A DNA stretch of 64,000 nucleotides from Distichodus sexfasciatus (taxonomy: Eukaryota; Chordata; Actinopteri; Characiformes; Distichodontidae). Location: the NCBI GenBank assembly GCA_032718565.1, contig JAVGVS010000313.1, positions 168,116 through 232,115 on the forward strand, in the 5' to 3' direction. Shown here one piece after another: positions 9,901 to 23,000 of the stretch. The notes beneath the pieces were generated by a model. That model was given only the letters and a program-made list of their open reading frames with translations, had not been told where the DNA came from and ran no database searches. The position numbers were made by a program, and so were the translations under genes. Each line of letters starts with the position of its first letter. Position 1 is the stretch's first letter.

Positions 9901-12900
9901 CCACGGCACGTGGACGCCGTAATATTTTCTGTGCCTACACCTACGTGGTGCCAACTGCAAACCCTCATCCAAACCGTGAACAAATATTGCCGTAAACAGC
10001 GTGTTTTGCGACGCCACCAAATAAACGAGCGTGTAATTTTAAACGACAGACGTTCCGATACATACAGTATCCTCACACGGCACGGCCCTATTCACAACCG
10101 CCCACTTTAGCGCAGGACCGACACGACGTCCCACATCGTTACGGGGCTGTGCGGCGGACTGCGTCGAAGGAACTGATCTGTGACGTGGTTCCCCAAAGGA
10201 ATTTCCTGATGGCGAATTTCACAAGAAGCGTGGGGAAATAAAACCCAGGAGCTGACGCAAAATACGGGAACTGCACTGCGAGCGGAAGAGAACTGGCATA
10301 ACCTCATAATTACTCTCGCAAGTTAGTTAGTTAATATACTGATATAACAGACAACAATATCATGATCGCTGATTGGATGTATCGAGGCAACTGCCTGACT
10401 TCCGTTGACGTACAAAATGAGAACTGTACTAATAAAACAAACATGATCACAAAAGCAGGCGAAAGGAGGCGGCAGCTCTGCCATGCTGAATGTTCATTAC
10501 GGCGGGCGAAGGCCGTGCTGCTGAGCCCCACAAAGCTCTGACAGAAGGGGCTTATGGGAGTTGCAGTCCTGAGCTTGTTAAACATAATCCACAGCCGCTG
10601 TAAGTGGACTACCGGCCTGACGAGTAGCTGACCCAGTTTGCCGGACGGCGGAATCCGCCGGCTGCTGGTGTGCGTGCTTGTGTGTGTGTAGAACTTCACC
10701 GCGGTGGAGTCGCAAAGCCACAATAGCCGGATGAAAGCAGACAAAAGAAACGGACCGCCGCTGACCACTGGCGTGCAATCCACAACGCTGCCCTTTATGA
10801 GCTGCAGAGCCATACGTCAGGTGGCACGCGCGATGGCCGAGCGTACCCCCGTCCGCACCCAAACGCAGCGTTTTCTGAGCAATTAACCTCTATCAGCAGA
10901 AAAACAATGGAGCGTTTCTTCTCTCGCAGGGCGCTTTATCAAATAAGCTAATCCCAGCTATTCAACTGGAGTCAGCGGGAGAAGTGTGTGTGTGTGTGTG
11001 TGTGTGTGTTGGAGTGTTTGCTGGCCTGCGCCCAAATCGCCTAGCTGCGGTGTCTATGGGCTTTCGTGTTCCTCTTAGTACAGCAATCCAGAGAGAGAGA
11101 GAGAGAGAGAGAGAACTCGGCTCCTTTCATAGGTCGTAAATCTTGCGAGGCTGGTTTGCTGAAAACAACCATTATCTTGGCGTCTCAAAAAATAAAAAAG
11201 ATGATACATGAAAAAATAAATTCCACACCAACAAAAAGTTGGTAAGAGGAGGCGATTTTACATGAGGATTGGAGTTGAGAATGCATAAAAAATACTGTGT
11301 TTACCCAACTTAAAAAAAAAAAAAAAGACTCATTTATTAGATTTTTATTTTGCATTTCATGACCTGGTGCGAGAGTCTCGATACGAAGAGTTCTACTAGG
11401 GCTGCACAATTAATCGGGACAAAATCGCAATCTTGCGTCACACCGATCTCGTTTCGAAACCACGTAGATTCGTCTACGCTTTACTACAGCAGTCACATCG
11501 TCGCCAGTGCTACGACTTTTTGATGCCGTTATTTTTGTGCTGAAGGTCTGAGCGTGCAGTGGAACGTTTTCGCAAAATCCCTTGTCTTTGCGCGCTCCGT
11601 CGTCACGCTCGCACTCTGCCGCCACGTTCACGCTCGACTCCGGCGTCGCACTCGCGCTCCGCTCTGGCGTTTCACTTACACGCCACTCTTCCTTCGCGCT
11701 CGACTCCGCCTTAATTCTCCACTCTGCCGTCAATGTCACGCCTGACTCCTCCTTCGCGCACGCGCCCGACTCCTCCTTCGCGCTCGACTCTTCTTTCGCG
11801 CTCGACTCTTCCTTCGCGCCCGCCTCCTCCTTTGCGCCTGCGCTCGACTCTTCCTTCACGCTCGCGCTCGACTCTGCCTTAATGCTCCACTCTGCCGTCG
11901 CGTTCGCTCTCCACTCTGCCTTCATGCTCATGCTCGACTCTTGCTTTGCGCTCACGCTCGACTGTCCCTTCCCGCTCGCGCTCCAATCCGCCTTCGTGCT
12001 CCACTCTGCTGTGGCGCTTGCGCTCCACGCTACCTTTCGCGCTCACTCGGCGCTGGGAGCCGTGTTATAAATGGCAGAGCCGTGTAGAGAAATTCGTTCC
12101 GTTGGGCCATTTTAAAAAGCAACGGTGAATCACTGAGCCTTTCAATAGCTTCCAGAAGAAAGTTAATTTGCAGCAGATCAGTAGCAGAACAGATCTTTTG
12201 GGACGCAGATATTTGGGATGATACTATTACAATTTATGTCTTCTTTTATTGTGTTAATAAAAAGGGAGGCAGAAAGTGAGTCCTGTAATTAAAAACCCAG
12301 GCAGAATTAGGACACCTCAGAGCAGATATGCTCTTATAACTGCCTTTAAATAAATAAATAAATAAATAAATAAGGACGCTGGGAGGATCCCCTTCCTAAT
12401 CAGCGCTCCAAAAAACCGTATGGATCTGGGTCGTTCCGGGCGGCGCTCGTGGGAAGCCAGGCGGGGCGCGAAAGGGCAGAACATCCATCATGCGAGGGGA
12501 CAGAAAGATGATGGGGAAAGAGATAGAGAAAGACGGAAAGAAAGACGGGGAATGAAAACATGGGGGAGGGTAAGGGAATCCGTCCGAGATTGAGTTGCTC
12601 TGGCTGTTACCCTAAACTAGCCCTGACGCGAAAATAGACGAGCGCAAGGACGCGAGGAAGCTCTTACGAAGGTGGTGAGCGGAAAAAAAAATAAATAAAG
12701 GGGAAGCACCCCGGGGTCATGTTGACTTTTTCATTTGTCCAAACGTCAGTCATCGGGACGGGGCGGCGAGTCCGTTTCTATTAACGAGGGCCGAAAAACT
12801 TTGAGAGAGCCGCTCACCTGTAATCTTAGAGGGGCCGGGAGCGGAGAGCGAGCTCCTGCGAGGAGGGTTACGAGAGTTCGTGTCGTTCAGTCGAACTAAG

Positions 12901-15900
12901 CAGACGTGGGTGGAAAATATCCAGGGGGCAAGTGACCCGTCGTTCTCTAGACATGTACCTTCTGCCCCCGAAACTCTCAGCCAAACAACAGGGGACGCTT
13001 ATAGACTCAAAACTTATGATGGTCTGAAAGGAGCTGGAATAGTAGAGATATAAACCGCAAGTGTGATCTCGATGTGATAAAGACGTTCTAAAAAATTATG
13101 GCAAAAGTCAAACAGGTTCTAAGTTATAATATAATACAATATTACATTAGATTGACTCAACGGACTATTCAACGTCTCAAACCACAATCACAAAGTCTGA
13201 GGCGACTCAATTCAGGAGGCAGCAATCGATATAAGACAGAACCGTACTGAAGTTTATCTTTAATTAATTCATCAGTCATTTTAAAAATCGATATTTATAA
13301 AAATGATAAATGTGACTCTGCACGGCAAAACCAGTCGCTTGTCGCAAGGGAGGTTTCCGAGAAAAACGAGCGTTTATGTTGCGTGGGGCAAAATGTTGGA
13401 TTTTTAGTTTTTAGTGTTTTGAAACAGTGGAAGGTCTATACTGTACTGTTGTGAATAAATTTGCCTAAAAAACTTACCCTTCCCATCCTAAAAACGTGAC
13501 TTTTTTTGAGGTGAGGAATTCAATTCCAGCAGAATGTTAAAAGTTTCTGTTTTGACCGCTCTACTTCAATATTTACGCTAAATCCACTGGTTGACTAGCG
13601 TGAAGATATTTCTCCGGAATCCATCTCCGCCTCCCGAGTTCAGTTAACCTAACGCAGGTAGGCTATCCGTGTGGCTGTGAATGTAGCGTAGGCTACCGTA
13701 AATGCAAACGTAGCTGCGACCGCACCAAGCGTCTGTGAGTGCTACGGCGATAGTCAACTTCAAAGGCAGATTTCTCCGTTTCTCACTTGGCGTGACAGGA
13801 GAAACCCGACTCCTTTGAATGTTGATATCTCAGTCATATGTCGTCCCATTCATTCCATATAGGTATCGTTTTGAAGCTTGATTTATGCCCTTTCAGGAAA
13901 ACATAATAACATGAAAATTTGCGACAAGCGACTGGTTTTGCCGTGGAGGGTCACATATCAGTGTGAGCAGTATTAAACAGCTGTTTGCATTCTGTTATGA
14001 ATAAAACAAGTCAAAATCCATGGCTGAAAAGGAGGAGGAAAAAAGGCGGATTTAAGGCTGGTCCGCATCTTTCACAGTTGAGCTGTCTTAAAAGTGGGAT
14101 CATGGGGACGAAACTTTGGTTTCTCCTGTCACGCCAAGTGAGAATGCAGCGTAGGCAAACGTAGTAAATGCAAACGTAGCCGCGAAACCTCTGCTGCGAC
14201 AAGCGACTGGTTTTGCCGTGCAGAGTCACATATTAGGGTTTCATTTAAAGACATAATTACATCAAAGTGTAGTGATCGGCCTACACCTGGCGCCTACACC
14301 TGGCGCTATAGTGAAGGAAACGTCGACACATTTTCACCTCTAACTCACAAACCGTGAGTGAAAATTCCTGCTTTCGCTGATTCTTTGGCTTAACCCTAAC
14401 AACTTTCTAAGTGGGACTTTGGGCTTTAAGATTTTCAGCTAATTTGTATCATATTCTAAACAATCTTTTGCAAACTCCTCCTGCAGACTTAGGCCACGTC
14501 CACACGTACATGGGTATTTCTGAAAACGGAGGTTTTTCTAGGCGTTTTGGCCTTTCGTCCACACGTAAACGGCGTTTTGGGTCAGTGAAAACAGGTCCGT
14601 TTCTGCGTTTAGGTGTGGACAAGAAAAACGAAGCTTTTGAAAAATGGACCGTTTCGCGTCACACCCTGCGCCACTCATATGACCTCACAGCTAGCATCAA
14701 TGGCGCCAATTAAACAATAGGGGGCGCTAATAATGCTATATAAACGTATGCGGCTTAAACCACACGTCAAACAAAACTGAAACTTGGTGTACTGCTTGGC
14801 GGATTAGGTCTGATGTAACGGAGAGCTTTCCGGTGATATCTGGCTTCACCCCTTTCTTCGTCGCGTACTGCATCAGCTGCGTTTGCACCTTTTGCTTGAT
14901 GTGTATCGTTAACGTGATATGAGATAACATCGGGATATGAGACTGTGATGCTTTCCTATTAGTAGGTGCAATAACACAAACTCATACGCTCATCTTCTTA
15001 ATGGAAATTTGATATGAAACGGAGGTGAAACAGTTTTGCGTTTTGCTGAAGGTTTATTTGTTTATTGTTTGAACGGCAGGTCTGCTGAATGAACGTTAAC
15101 GAAAGCCTTCCTACTTTTTGGCTGCTGTGCGTGAAAGGTTATAACCTCTCGCGTCAGAAGCCCGAGGGTATCACTTGCAGAAACCGACACGGCTTGTGAC
15201 TTTGACGACGCTGACGCCGAGCGCTGAAGGACTCCGTGCACGTTTTACCCGTTTGCACGTTTATCAGCTTCTGCGTCTTGCAAATCCCACAAACCAAACA
15301 GTGCCACATTCGTCTTTACAGCATGCTTTTGGGAGGGAGCGGGCGGGGGACGTGCATCCGAAAGCAAGGCACCGCTGGCGTTCCATGCACCAGATTTGAA
15401 AGCGGTCTCCCCGAAAAGAAAATAATAATAAATAAATAAAAAACAAAATAGGGGAATCCAGATCCGTGCACCGAACCAAAGAACGGACAGCAAAATAGAG
15501 AGTAATCTGCCTCGTAAGTGTGCAGTGACCAACTCAAAAGCCAGATGAAGTGGCCGCTTTGGGACTCCGACTCATTCAGAACGGAACCGGTGATGTACTG
15601 TACTGAACGGAAACGGGGGGAAAAAGCAAAAAACATGGAAATGAGACGTGAAAGCAGGAAAACAAGGCACTATGGGTAAAATTAGGCTTCTCTTACCTCT
15701 ATCATGATATGAAAGGCGTGCTAGCCGAGAGAGGGAGGGAGAAAGGAAGGGAGGGAAGAAAGCAGAAATTAAGGTGTTAGTCGTAGAGGCGTAGTGTGCG
15801 AGATGGGAGACAGATGGGACGGAAGAGAATCTGGGTCAAATGTAAATCCCGAGCAGCTCGATCTGACCGGCAGCTCGAGCGCGGGTTAAACACTGTTTCA

Positions 15901-18900
15901 GGTGAACACGCTGCAGCGCTCCTCAGGGACGTCCGTATGAACGGCGTGAACGGGAGCTTTTGTAGCTTTACGTTACGGCTGAGCCTCCTAAAACTAGCTG
16001 TTTGTTGCAAACGTTATTCGTAACGGTTAGGGATATGGCCCCGTGACTAGAGGGTCGCCGGTTCAAGTCCCGGACTGGTAAAGGTACTCGTGAGCAAGAT
16101 ACTGTCCCAAAGCAGTGCTGCCAAAAAGATGCCCACTGCTCCTTCACAGTTGGGTCACATGCAGAGGTCACAGCTGTGTTTGGAATGACAAATAATCACT
16201 CACAATCCTACGAGCTCACTGATCACTGCGAGATCGATGTATCGTTACACCCCTAAAAGTGATCCGCTAAACTCAAAGTGGGTTTGTCGAATCAAAAATA
16301 AACATGTGGATCTGGAGATGAAAAAGAAGGACCTCCTTGCCCGGGTCTTGGAGGCCTCGGCAGCGAATAGAAACCCACAAAAAAGTCGAATCCGGGCCGG
16401 CGTACATAACGCGCAGCTACGCATCTCCGGAGAGGCGGACCGGACGCTGGCGGAGCATCCGCGGTTTCGTAAGAACTCCTTCGGGGACGAGAGGTGAGGA
16501 ACGCGAACCGAACGGATTCTTTATTGAGAGTCGGGAAAGGGTCTGGAAAGCAGGAAGAGAGGGGGGAAAAAAAGCGCTAGCGTGGATCTGAAAAGCGCGA
16601 GAGTCAAGGCTTTGGCCGGCGTTCAGGCGCGTTGTAGCCAAGCGGCAGAACGGTGAGTGACGCCTTTAAAAACTGACCTACTTACAGGCTGGAGCTGGGG
16701 GGGTTTTGGCAGCGTTATGATGTGTATTGAGATAGAAGACGATTTCAGACTGAGATAGGTGGTATAGAATGCTGCGTACTGAGAAGACTACCAGGACACT
16801 GCACCTGAGTGCATCTGCTGGCTGAAATCAGCGTTAGCTGACGACCTATCAAAGCATGACGATGTATCGATGTATAACTAACGTAAGACAATATTTATAC
16901 CATCAAAAATAGGCAAATTTTATCGCATGCGTGCGTGTCCAAAATATTAGTTTACTAGATTTTATTCAATTCTACAGCTGTAAATGTCTTGATTTTCTTA
17001 AGAACTGAAGGCCCAAAGAATTGAGGCACAAAGAGTTGTTTTGTTAAACTTTCAATCACAGCGTAACGACCCGGACGACAGGATTTATTTCTTCAGGTTT
17101 GCTACGCTTGGTAGAATTTCAATGTTATCAAACTGGTCGTCAAAACGAAAAGAAAAACTGCTGCGAAATCTGCGTCTTAACAAAATTTTGCGTTAAAGTA
17201 ATATTGGTTTGCGCTATCGAAAAATGCCGGTATCGTTATATCCCTGTATGGAGTAATACCTCGGATTACATCATTTCCACGTGTCTTTTTTTACGTGGAA
17301 GTTATGTTGCCAATTCTAAAATAAGAAACCACTCGGAGTCGTTTTATTTGCCATGAAAACAAGCAGATAAACGTGTAAATATTCAATAACATGCCTAATA
17401 CATTGTGAAAAGAAATGTTTAACGGGATTAAACTTAACGTTTAAGTGTTTGCGACCCTTCCGGAGCGCTTTTCCGACGCGTCTCTCAGCGCTCGTTGTTG
17501 CCAAGTTACGAAAAGCATCATGGGGCACTTCCGCGTTCGTTCTTATTTCATGTAAACACTGTAACGTGTTCCTTTGAGGTGGGCAGTTTAGCCGGAAAGA
17601 TTATCCTGGCATTAGAACTAGATGCTCACATGTCTTCGAGACGTAGAGATTGGGTGCATGAGATAAAATAACGTAAAGTACAAATATAAATATATAAAAA
17701 GTATTTAAAAATTTTTTATTACTGAATGACTTGTACTTCTTTAGGACAGAACTATTAAAGATGTTTGCCATGTTTATAAGGGTCTACGTTGCCTTTTTAG
17801 GGGTCTTTTTTTGGTTCTGAAACCAATTAACGACGTAAGGTGAGGTATTACTGAGCTAGCACATCTATTTTTGGAGGACAAGTCTACCGCTCCAGACCCG
17901 CCAAAATTACTAGAAATCGGCGGTCAGGCTCGCGGCGAGGACGAACCGATTCCCGTCGGGACGTCGCTAAAACTCACTGCTCTGAGGTTACGTTTGAAGT
18001 GTTTCACTCTGGGCTTCCATCCACCCCGAGCGGCCTCTCCCCTCGCAGCACCGCAACGAACAAGTTCAGACCTAGGACGGCTAATATCCCTGACAAACAT
18101 CTCCCTCTTTTTGAGGTCCAAAAAGGTCTCGTCATTAAGGGGAATTCCGCTCCCGGTCTGGCGCTTGCCGGCGTTTTATTTTACGGTTCTCCTGAAATCA
18201 AAGCTCTGGCGAGATTTTTATCATCTGAGCTGAGCGGAAGTGGACGCCGAGGACGGAGTGAGTCGATGCTCTTTTAAGAGGTCACGGGGTCACGGGAGAC
18301 TCCTGAACGTGATTTCTAAGAGATTCGGGAGCGAAAGCGGGAACGAGGGCGCAACAGATCGGGGAAATAAGCGTCGCTCAGGACGAAGCGGCGCTGCCCG
18401 GGGGGGAAACACAACCCCCAAACTTGTCCCATCTCCCCAGTTTCTCTCCGACGCTTGACAGGAAGATGCGGAGCAGGAGGAGATAAAGCGGGTCAGATTA
18501 ATCGTGATATTGATGTGAGGTGGTTATCGCCCAGCCCTACAAACCGGAGGAGAGGGTCGTACCTGGGTGGGCACCAGAACGGGGGGATATGCCAGCTTGT
18601 GGTGGCGGTACATCCAGAAGGAGAGCAGGACGATGGCGGCGATGCCCATGATTGGCACCAGGGAGTAGAGCAGCGTGCTGAACAGCGGGGGCTTCTGGGT
18701 AAACGGGTTGGACGTGGCTGGAGAAAGAAAGAAAGAGCGAGAGAAGGTGAAAATGTGCATTAAAAAAATCTCTCTTTCACAGACGTGTGGACAAGGGTGA
18801 CCATGCAGGGTGCCCACACCTTCTCATGCCATTTCGGGTTCAGTTCATCTGGCTAAAAAGGAGTACACAAGTACCGCACCTTTAATGCCACTACACTCAG

Positions 18901-20039
18901 GATGAAGGTCTACATACTGCACCTTTAATGCCACTGTACTCACTATGACCGTCTACATACCGCACCTTTAATGCCACTATACTCAGTAAGAGTCTACATA
19001 CCGCACCTTTAATGCCACTATACTCAGTAAGAGTCTACATACTGCACCTTTAATGCCACTATACTCAGTAAGAGTCTACATACCGCACCTTTAATGCCAC
19101 TGTACTCACTATGACCGTCTACATACCGCACCTTTAATGCCACTATACTCAGTATGACCGTCTACATTCCGCACCTTCAATGCCACTATACTCAGTATGA
19201 CCGTCTACATACCGCACCTTTAATGCCACTATACTCACTATGACCGTCTACATACCGCACCTTTAATGCCACTATACTCACTATGACCGTCTACATACCG
19301 CACCTTTAATGCCACTATACTCAGTATGACCGTCTACATACTGCACCTTTAATGCCACTATACTCAGTAAGAGTCTACATACCGCACCTTTAATGCCACT
19401 ATACTCAGTATGACCGTCTACATTCCGCACCTTTAATGCCACTATACTCAGTATGACCGTCTACATTCCGCACCTTCAATGCCACTATACTCAATAAGAC
19501 AGTCTACATACTGCACCTTTAATGCCACTATACTCAATAAGACAGTCTACATACCGCACCTTTAATGCCACTATACTCACTATGACCGTCTACATACCGC
19601 ACCTTTAATGCCACTATACTCAGTAAGACAGTCTGCATACTGCACCTTTAATGCCACTATACTCAGTAAGACAGTCTACATACCGCACCTTTAAGGCCAC
19701 CACATGGAGTACATCAGACTACATACTACACATCAGTCTACATACCGCACCTTTAATGCCACTAACTGCCCTCATTAACGGAATTTTTTAAATAATTGAA
19801 ATAACCGTCAGGGGCGATACTGCGTCGATCGGAGGCTGGGAATGTCAGTTTTGATAAACTGCCCAGCTCTGTGACAAATTAAAAATCTTATAATCATTTT
19901 CATGACTGAATTATTGCGATTTGGGGACAAGCTGTAGTACGATATATTCAAAATTAATCTCAGCAGAAACACGAAAATCTCAACTTCTTCACAGAGTATA
20001 CAGCTTCTTTTGCAAGTTTTCATGGACTGTGGGAAACCA

Positions 20040-20070
<31 letters not shown>

Positions 20071-23000
20071 AGTCTGCTTTAGTTAGCACTCAATTGGAAG
20101 TCAGGTGTGTTACATTTAGTTTGACAAGAAATAATTACAGGAGTGGGGGGTGCACAAAACAAATGCAACACGACTCTGGAAAGCGGCAACATGCAAACTT
20201 GGGATAATGAGGAAGACGGGGAAAGTGGCACGCCGAGTTCCGTCCCAGCGCTCCTCCAGAGAGAGACGGGAGCGCGAGCTGCTAACTCGCTAATTAGCCC
20301 GACGCCGAACACGGTTCCGCCCCTCTGTGTGTGTGCTCCAGCTGCGGAAGCCAAATCGAGGCAAAACATTTCGGCTCGCAAGAACCGCTACAACCTCGAG
20401 TGTTAGTCTACACACCGCTCTTTCAACGCCAGGGTATACACAGATTAATACGCAGTCACAAGCTCAGCCTGAATCGACCCCCCACCCCGACGGCTGCTCC
20501 GAATGACCCTCCCTGCCCCCCTTTCTATCTCTCTCCTCTCCTGCCCCACTGCCAGAGCTGCTGCTAAGCTGGATGTGTGTTAAAGAGAGCGGATTAGACC
20601 ATGTGAGCAGAAACAGGCAGATCCCCCTCAACTTGGGGCTAAATAAAAGCCACTCCTCCTCCCCTAAAAAAAACAACAAAAAAACACCCACCCCTCAACG
20701 ATCGCCCACCCCAAGTCTGTCGTATTTAACCCGCACGCGCAGAACAACAAAGTAGGCCTGGGGCAATTACTGGAAACTATTTTTTTTTTTTTTTAAGATA
20801 CGCTTAACGTTTAATTCTCCATATCCATCGCCAGCTTTCGCCCCGAATATCTGGGCCGTTCCAAATCGAGCGAGTCGATGCCCAAAATAGGCTCTGCCAT
20901 TGCGTAAGCGCCGGGTAAAAACCCCGCCTCCCCGGGCACTCGCCCGTGCCGACAGGCTGAATCCGCAAACCTAAATAACGCCGCGTCAAAACTGAGGGGT
21001 GGAGGGCGCGGGTAAAAAGGACGTTTTAAATGGGTTTCGTGTCGGAGCTCGTTGACCGCGGAGGAAATGTTTTTCCACATGCCATGCCACCCTCTTCCTC
21101 TACCTGCCGCTGGTAGAGTTATAAATCATTTCCACACTGTGCCAGTAACTTGCCTCTCTGTGCTGAAAAGTCTGCAGGTTTTAAGACGGTTTGGGGCGGT
21201 CATTAGGGCTGGGTGGTCTGACCTCAAATCAGTATCTGATTTCCTCGATTATGACTAATAATGCATTACTTTTTTTGGTGCTCTGTGTGCTGGGTTCACA
21301 ATGCCAAATAATCACATGGGCAAGATTACATCAGTGAGAGATTGTGAATGTTGGTTTCGATTCATTTTCGATTAATTGCCCAGTCCTAACGGTTGTTCGA
21401 TTCTGGTCAAGAGAAATTCATCGAATATTGACCAACGCTGACATTCAGAACTTCTAGTCGACGTAGCCCCGCTGTTAATTATTTAGTTTGTTACTAAAAT
21501 TCTGTTAATCCGTGTGTTAGCACATATTGTCCAGCTCTACACATTAATCAGTGTCGGTCAACTCCTTACGATAAAACAGCCTCAGACGCCCACGAGACAA
21601 ACTTGATGAAACAGAAAAAAGGTGAGGGGGAACAAAAAAAATGGACGTGTGGTTTGGCATGCAGGGGTCAGACATATATGGCATAAAGGAGTAGGGCGAC
21701 GTGTTGGGTGGGAGGTGAGGGGAAGAGAGCTGAAGGACGTTTGCTGTACCCTTAAAAACACTGCTGCTTCTGTCGGTGATGGGGGCCTTACTGTGAAAGG
21801 CTGGCGCTTCGGGGCTGTAGAAGAATTTCTCGTTGCACATGTTGCCCTCGCAGCAGCAGAAGAACACACTGGGGTTCTCCTTCCTCTCCACACACTCCGT
21901 GCTGCGGGGGGACAGAAGATGTGAGATCATTTGTTTATGTCACATCATTTTAAACGAGTACAACATGCAGTGAAACGCACCCTGATGCTTCCTAAAAGAC
22001 GATTTCTGGAAATGAACTTGAGCTGAAACACGTCAAACTACAGAGTAAAAAGTCCCAAACGAGACGAGAACCAAGAGCCGTTTTCGTGTTCAACCTCGAC
22101 TATTTTTTTTGGCAAAGGACCTTCGAGGAACGTAGCGCTGTCCCGAGCACGGAGGACGTTTCTTTCCCTCGGCTCAGGTTGAGACGGGTTTTTCACCAAT
22201 CATTAATCCGCTTTCGGGTCGAAGTCCGAGCGAGATCCCCGGCACGCTTCGAGAAAGGACTGAATAAACTTCTGCGGGTGGGGGAGGAAGGCGTCTCCGG
22301 CAAATAAACTCTTACTTAAGAGCTGCCAAACCACATCAGGGCCGCGCGCCACGGTTAGTTTAGAGAAGATAAACAAAGATTAGCAGCGGAAAAGAAAAGA
22401 AGAGAAGCCGAGGTTAAACAGTCGCGTGGCTGAGACGCCAGGAGAAGAGAGGCGGGACCTTTTTGTATGGAGGTGCGGGTGGGTTTCTCAGTCTTTTTCT
22501 GGGAGCGCTGGCTCGGTGATTGAGACGGTGATTTGCTGGTTTGATGGTGGTCAAGCTGGATGAAATGGCCAGCGATGGCTTGCCAAACTGATCCGGCTTT
22601 ATTTTAAGATTGTGTCTAAAGCTGATGTTTTTGGGGCTGTTGTTTATAACGGATGATACCTGACGATTTATAAAATACATCAGATAAATCTTTATATAAA
22701 TCTCACGTCCCAATATGTCATTTTGGATCCAGATAACGATATGTATCACAATACAGTTCCTTTTTCGTTAAATCCAGCGGTACTTTCGCAGTAAAATTGT
22801 GAAACTCCTGCTCATATGGAACACCAAAGGTGCCACAATTCGCCTATATTTTTACACAAATGACAGTAAACACACCACCCGTGTTCAGGCCACTTTATTC
22901 ATTACAAACGCTGTTTTTTGTGGTGCTTTAATATACAGGCCGTTGAAAACTTAAGTGTCTTTTAAGCCACTGTTTAACGCCGTAAAATGTCTGTAAAAGG

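Larger units (their letters stand above)
9612..18562 (-). other. acvr2a: acvr2a intron 4 (9.0 kb)
   Basis: This long intron separates the transmembrane exon from the kinase exons. It contains GT and GA microsatellites (about 10985-11010, 11091-11114), an 18-bp-type minisatellite (11580-12060), a TAAA run (about 12347-12373), a composite TIR element (13312-14229), a 'ccacgtccacacg' MITE (14485-14660) and a SINE (about 16021-16205). The stretch 16210-18560 shows no recognisable gene. Confidence 0.85.
18718..21791 (-). other. acvr2a: acvr2a intron 3 (3.1 kb)
   Basis: The intron is bounded by GTAAGG at 21791 and TCCAG at 18718. It contains a roughly 0.9-kb tandem array of about 42-bp units, a CA microsatellite at about 20046-20070 and a small TIR element at 21203-21389. 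No coding signal is seen. Confidence 0.85.

Noticed and set aside
11582..12070. 162-codon serine/alanine-rich frame on plus
   Set aside because: The frame follows from a minisatellite unit divisible by three, and the opposite strand is equally open. There is no signal or domain beyond the repeat.
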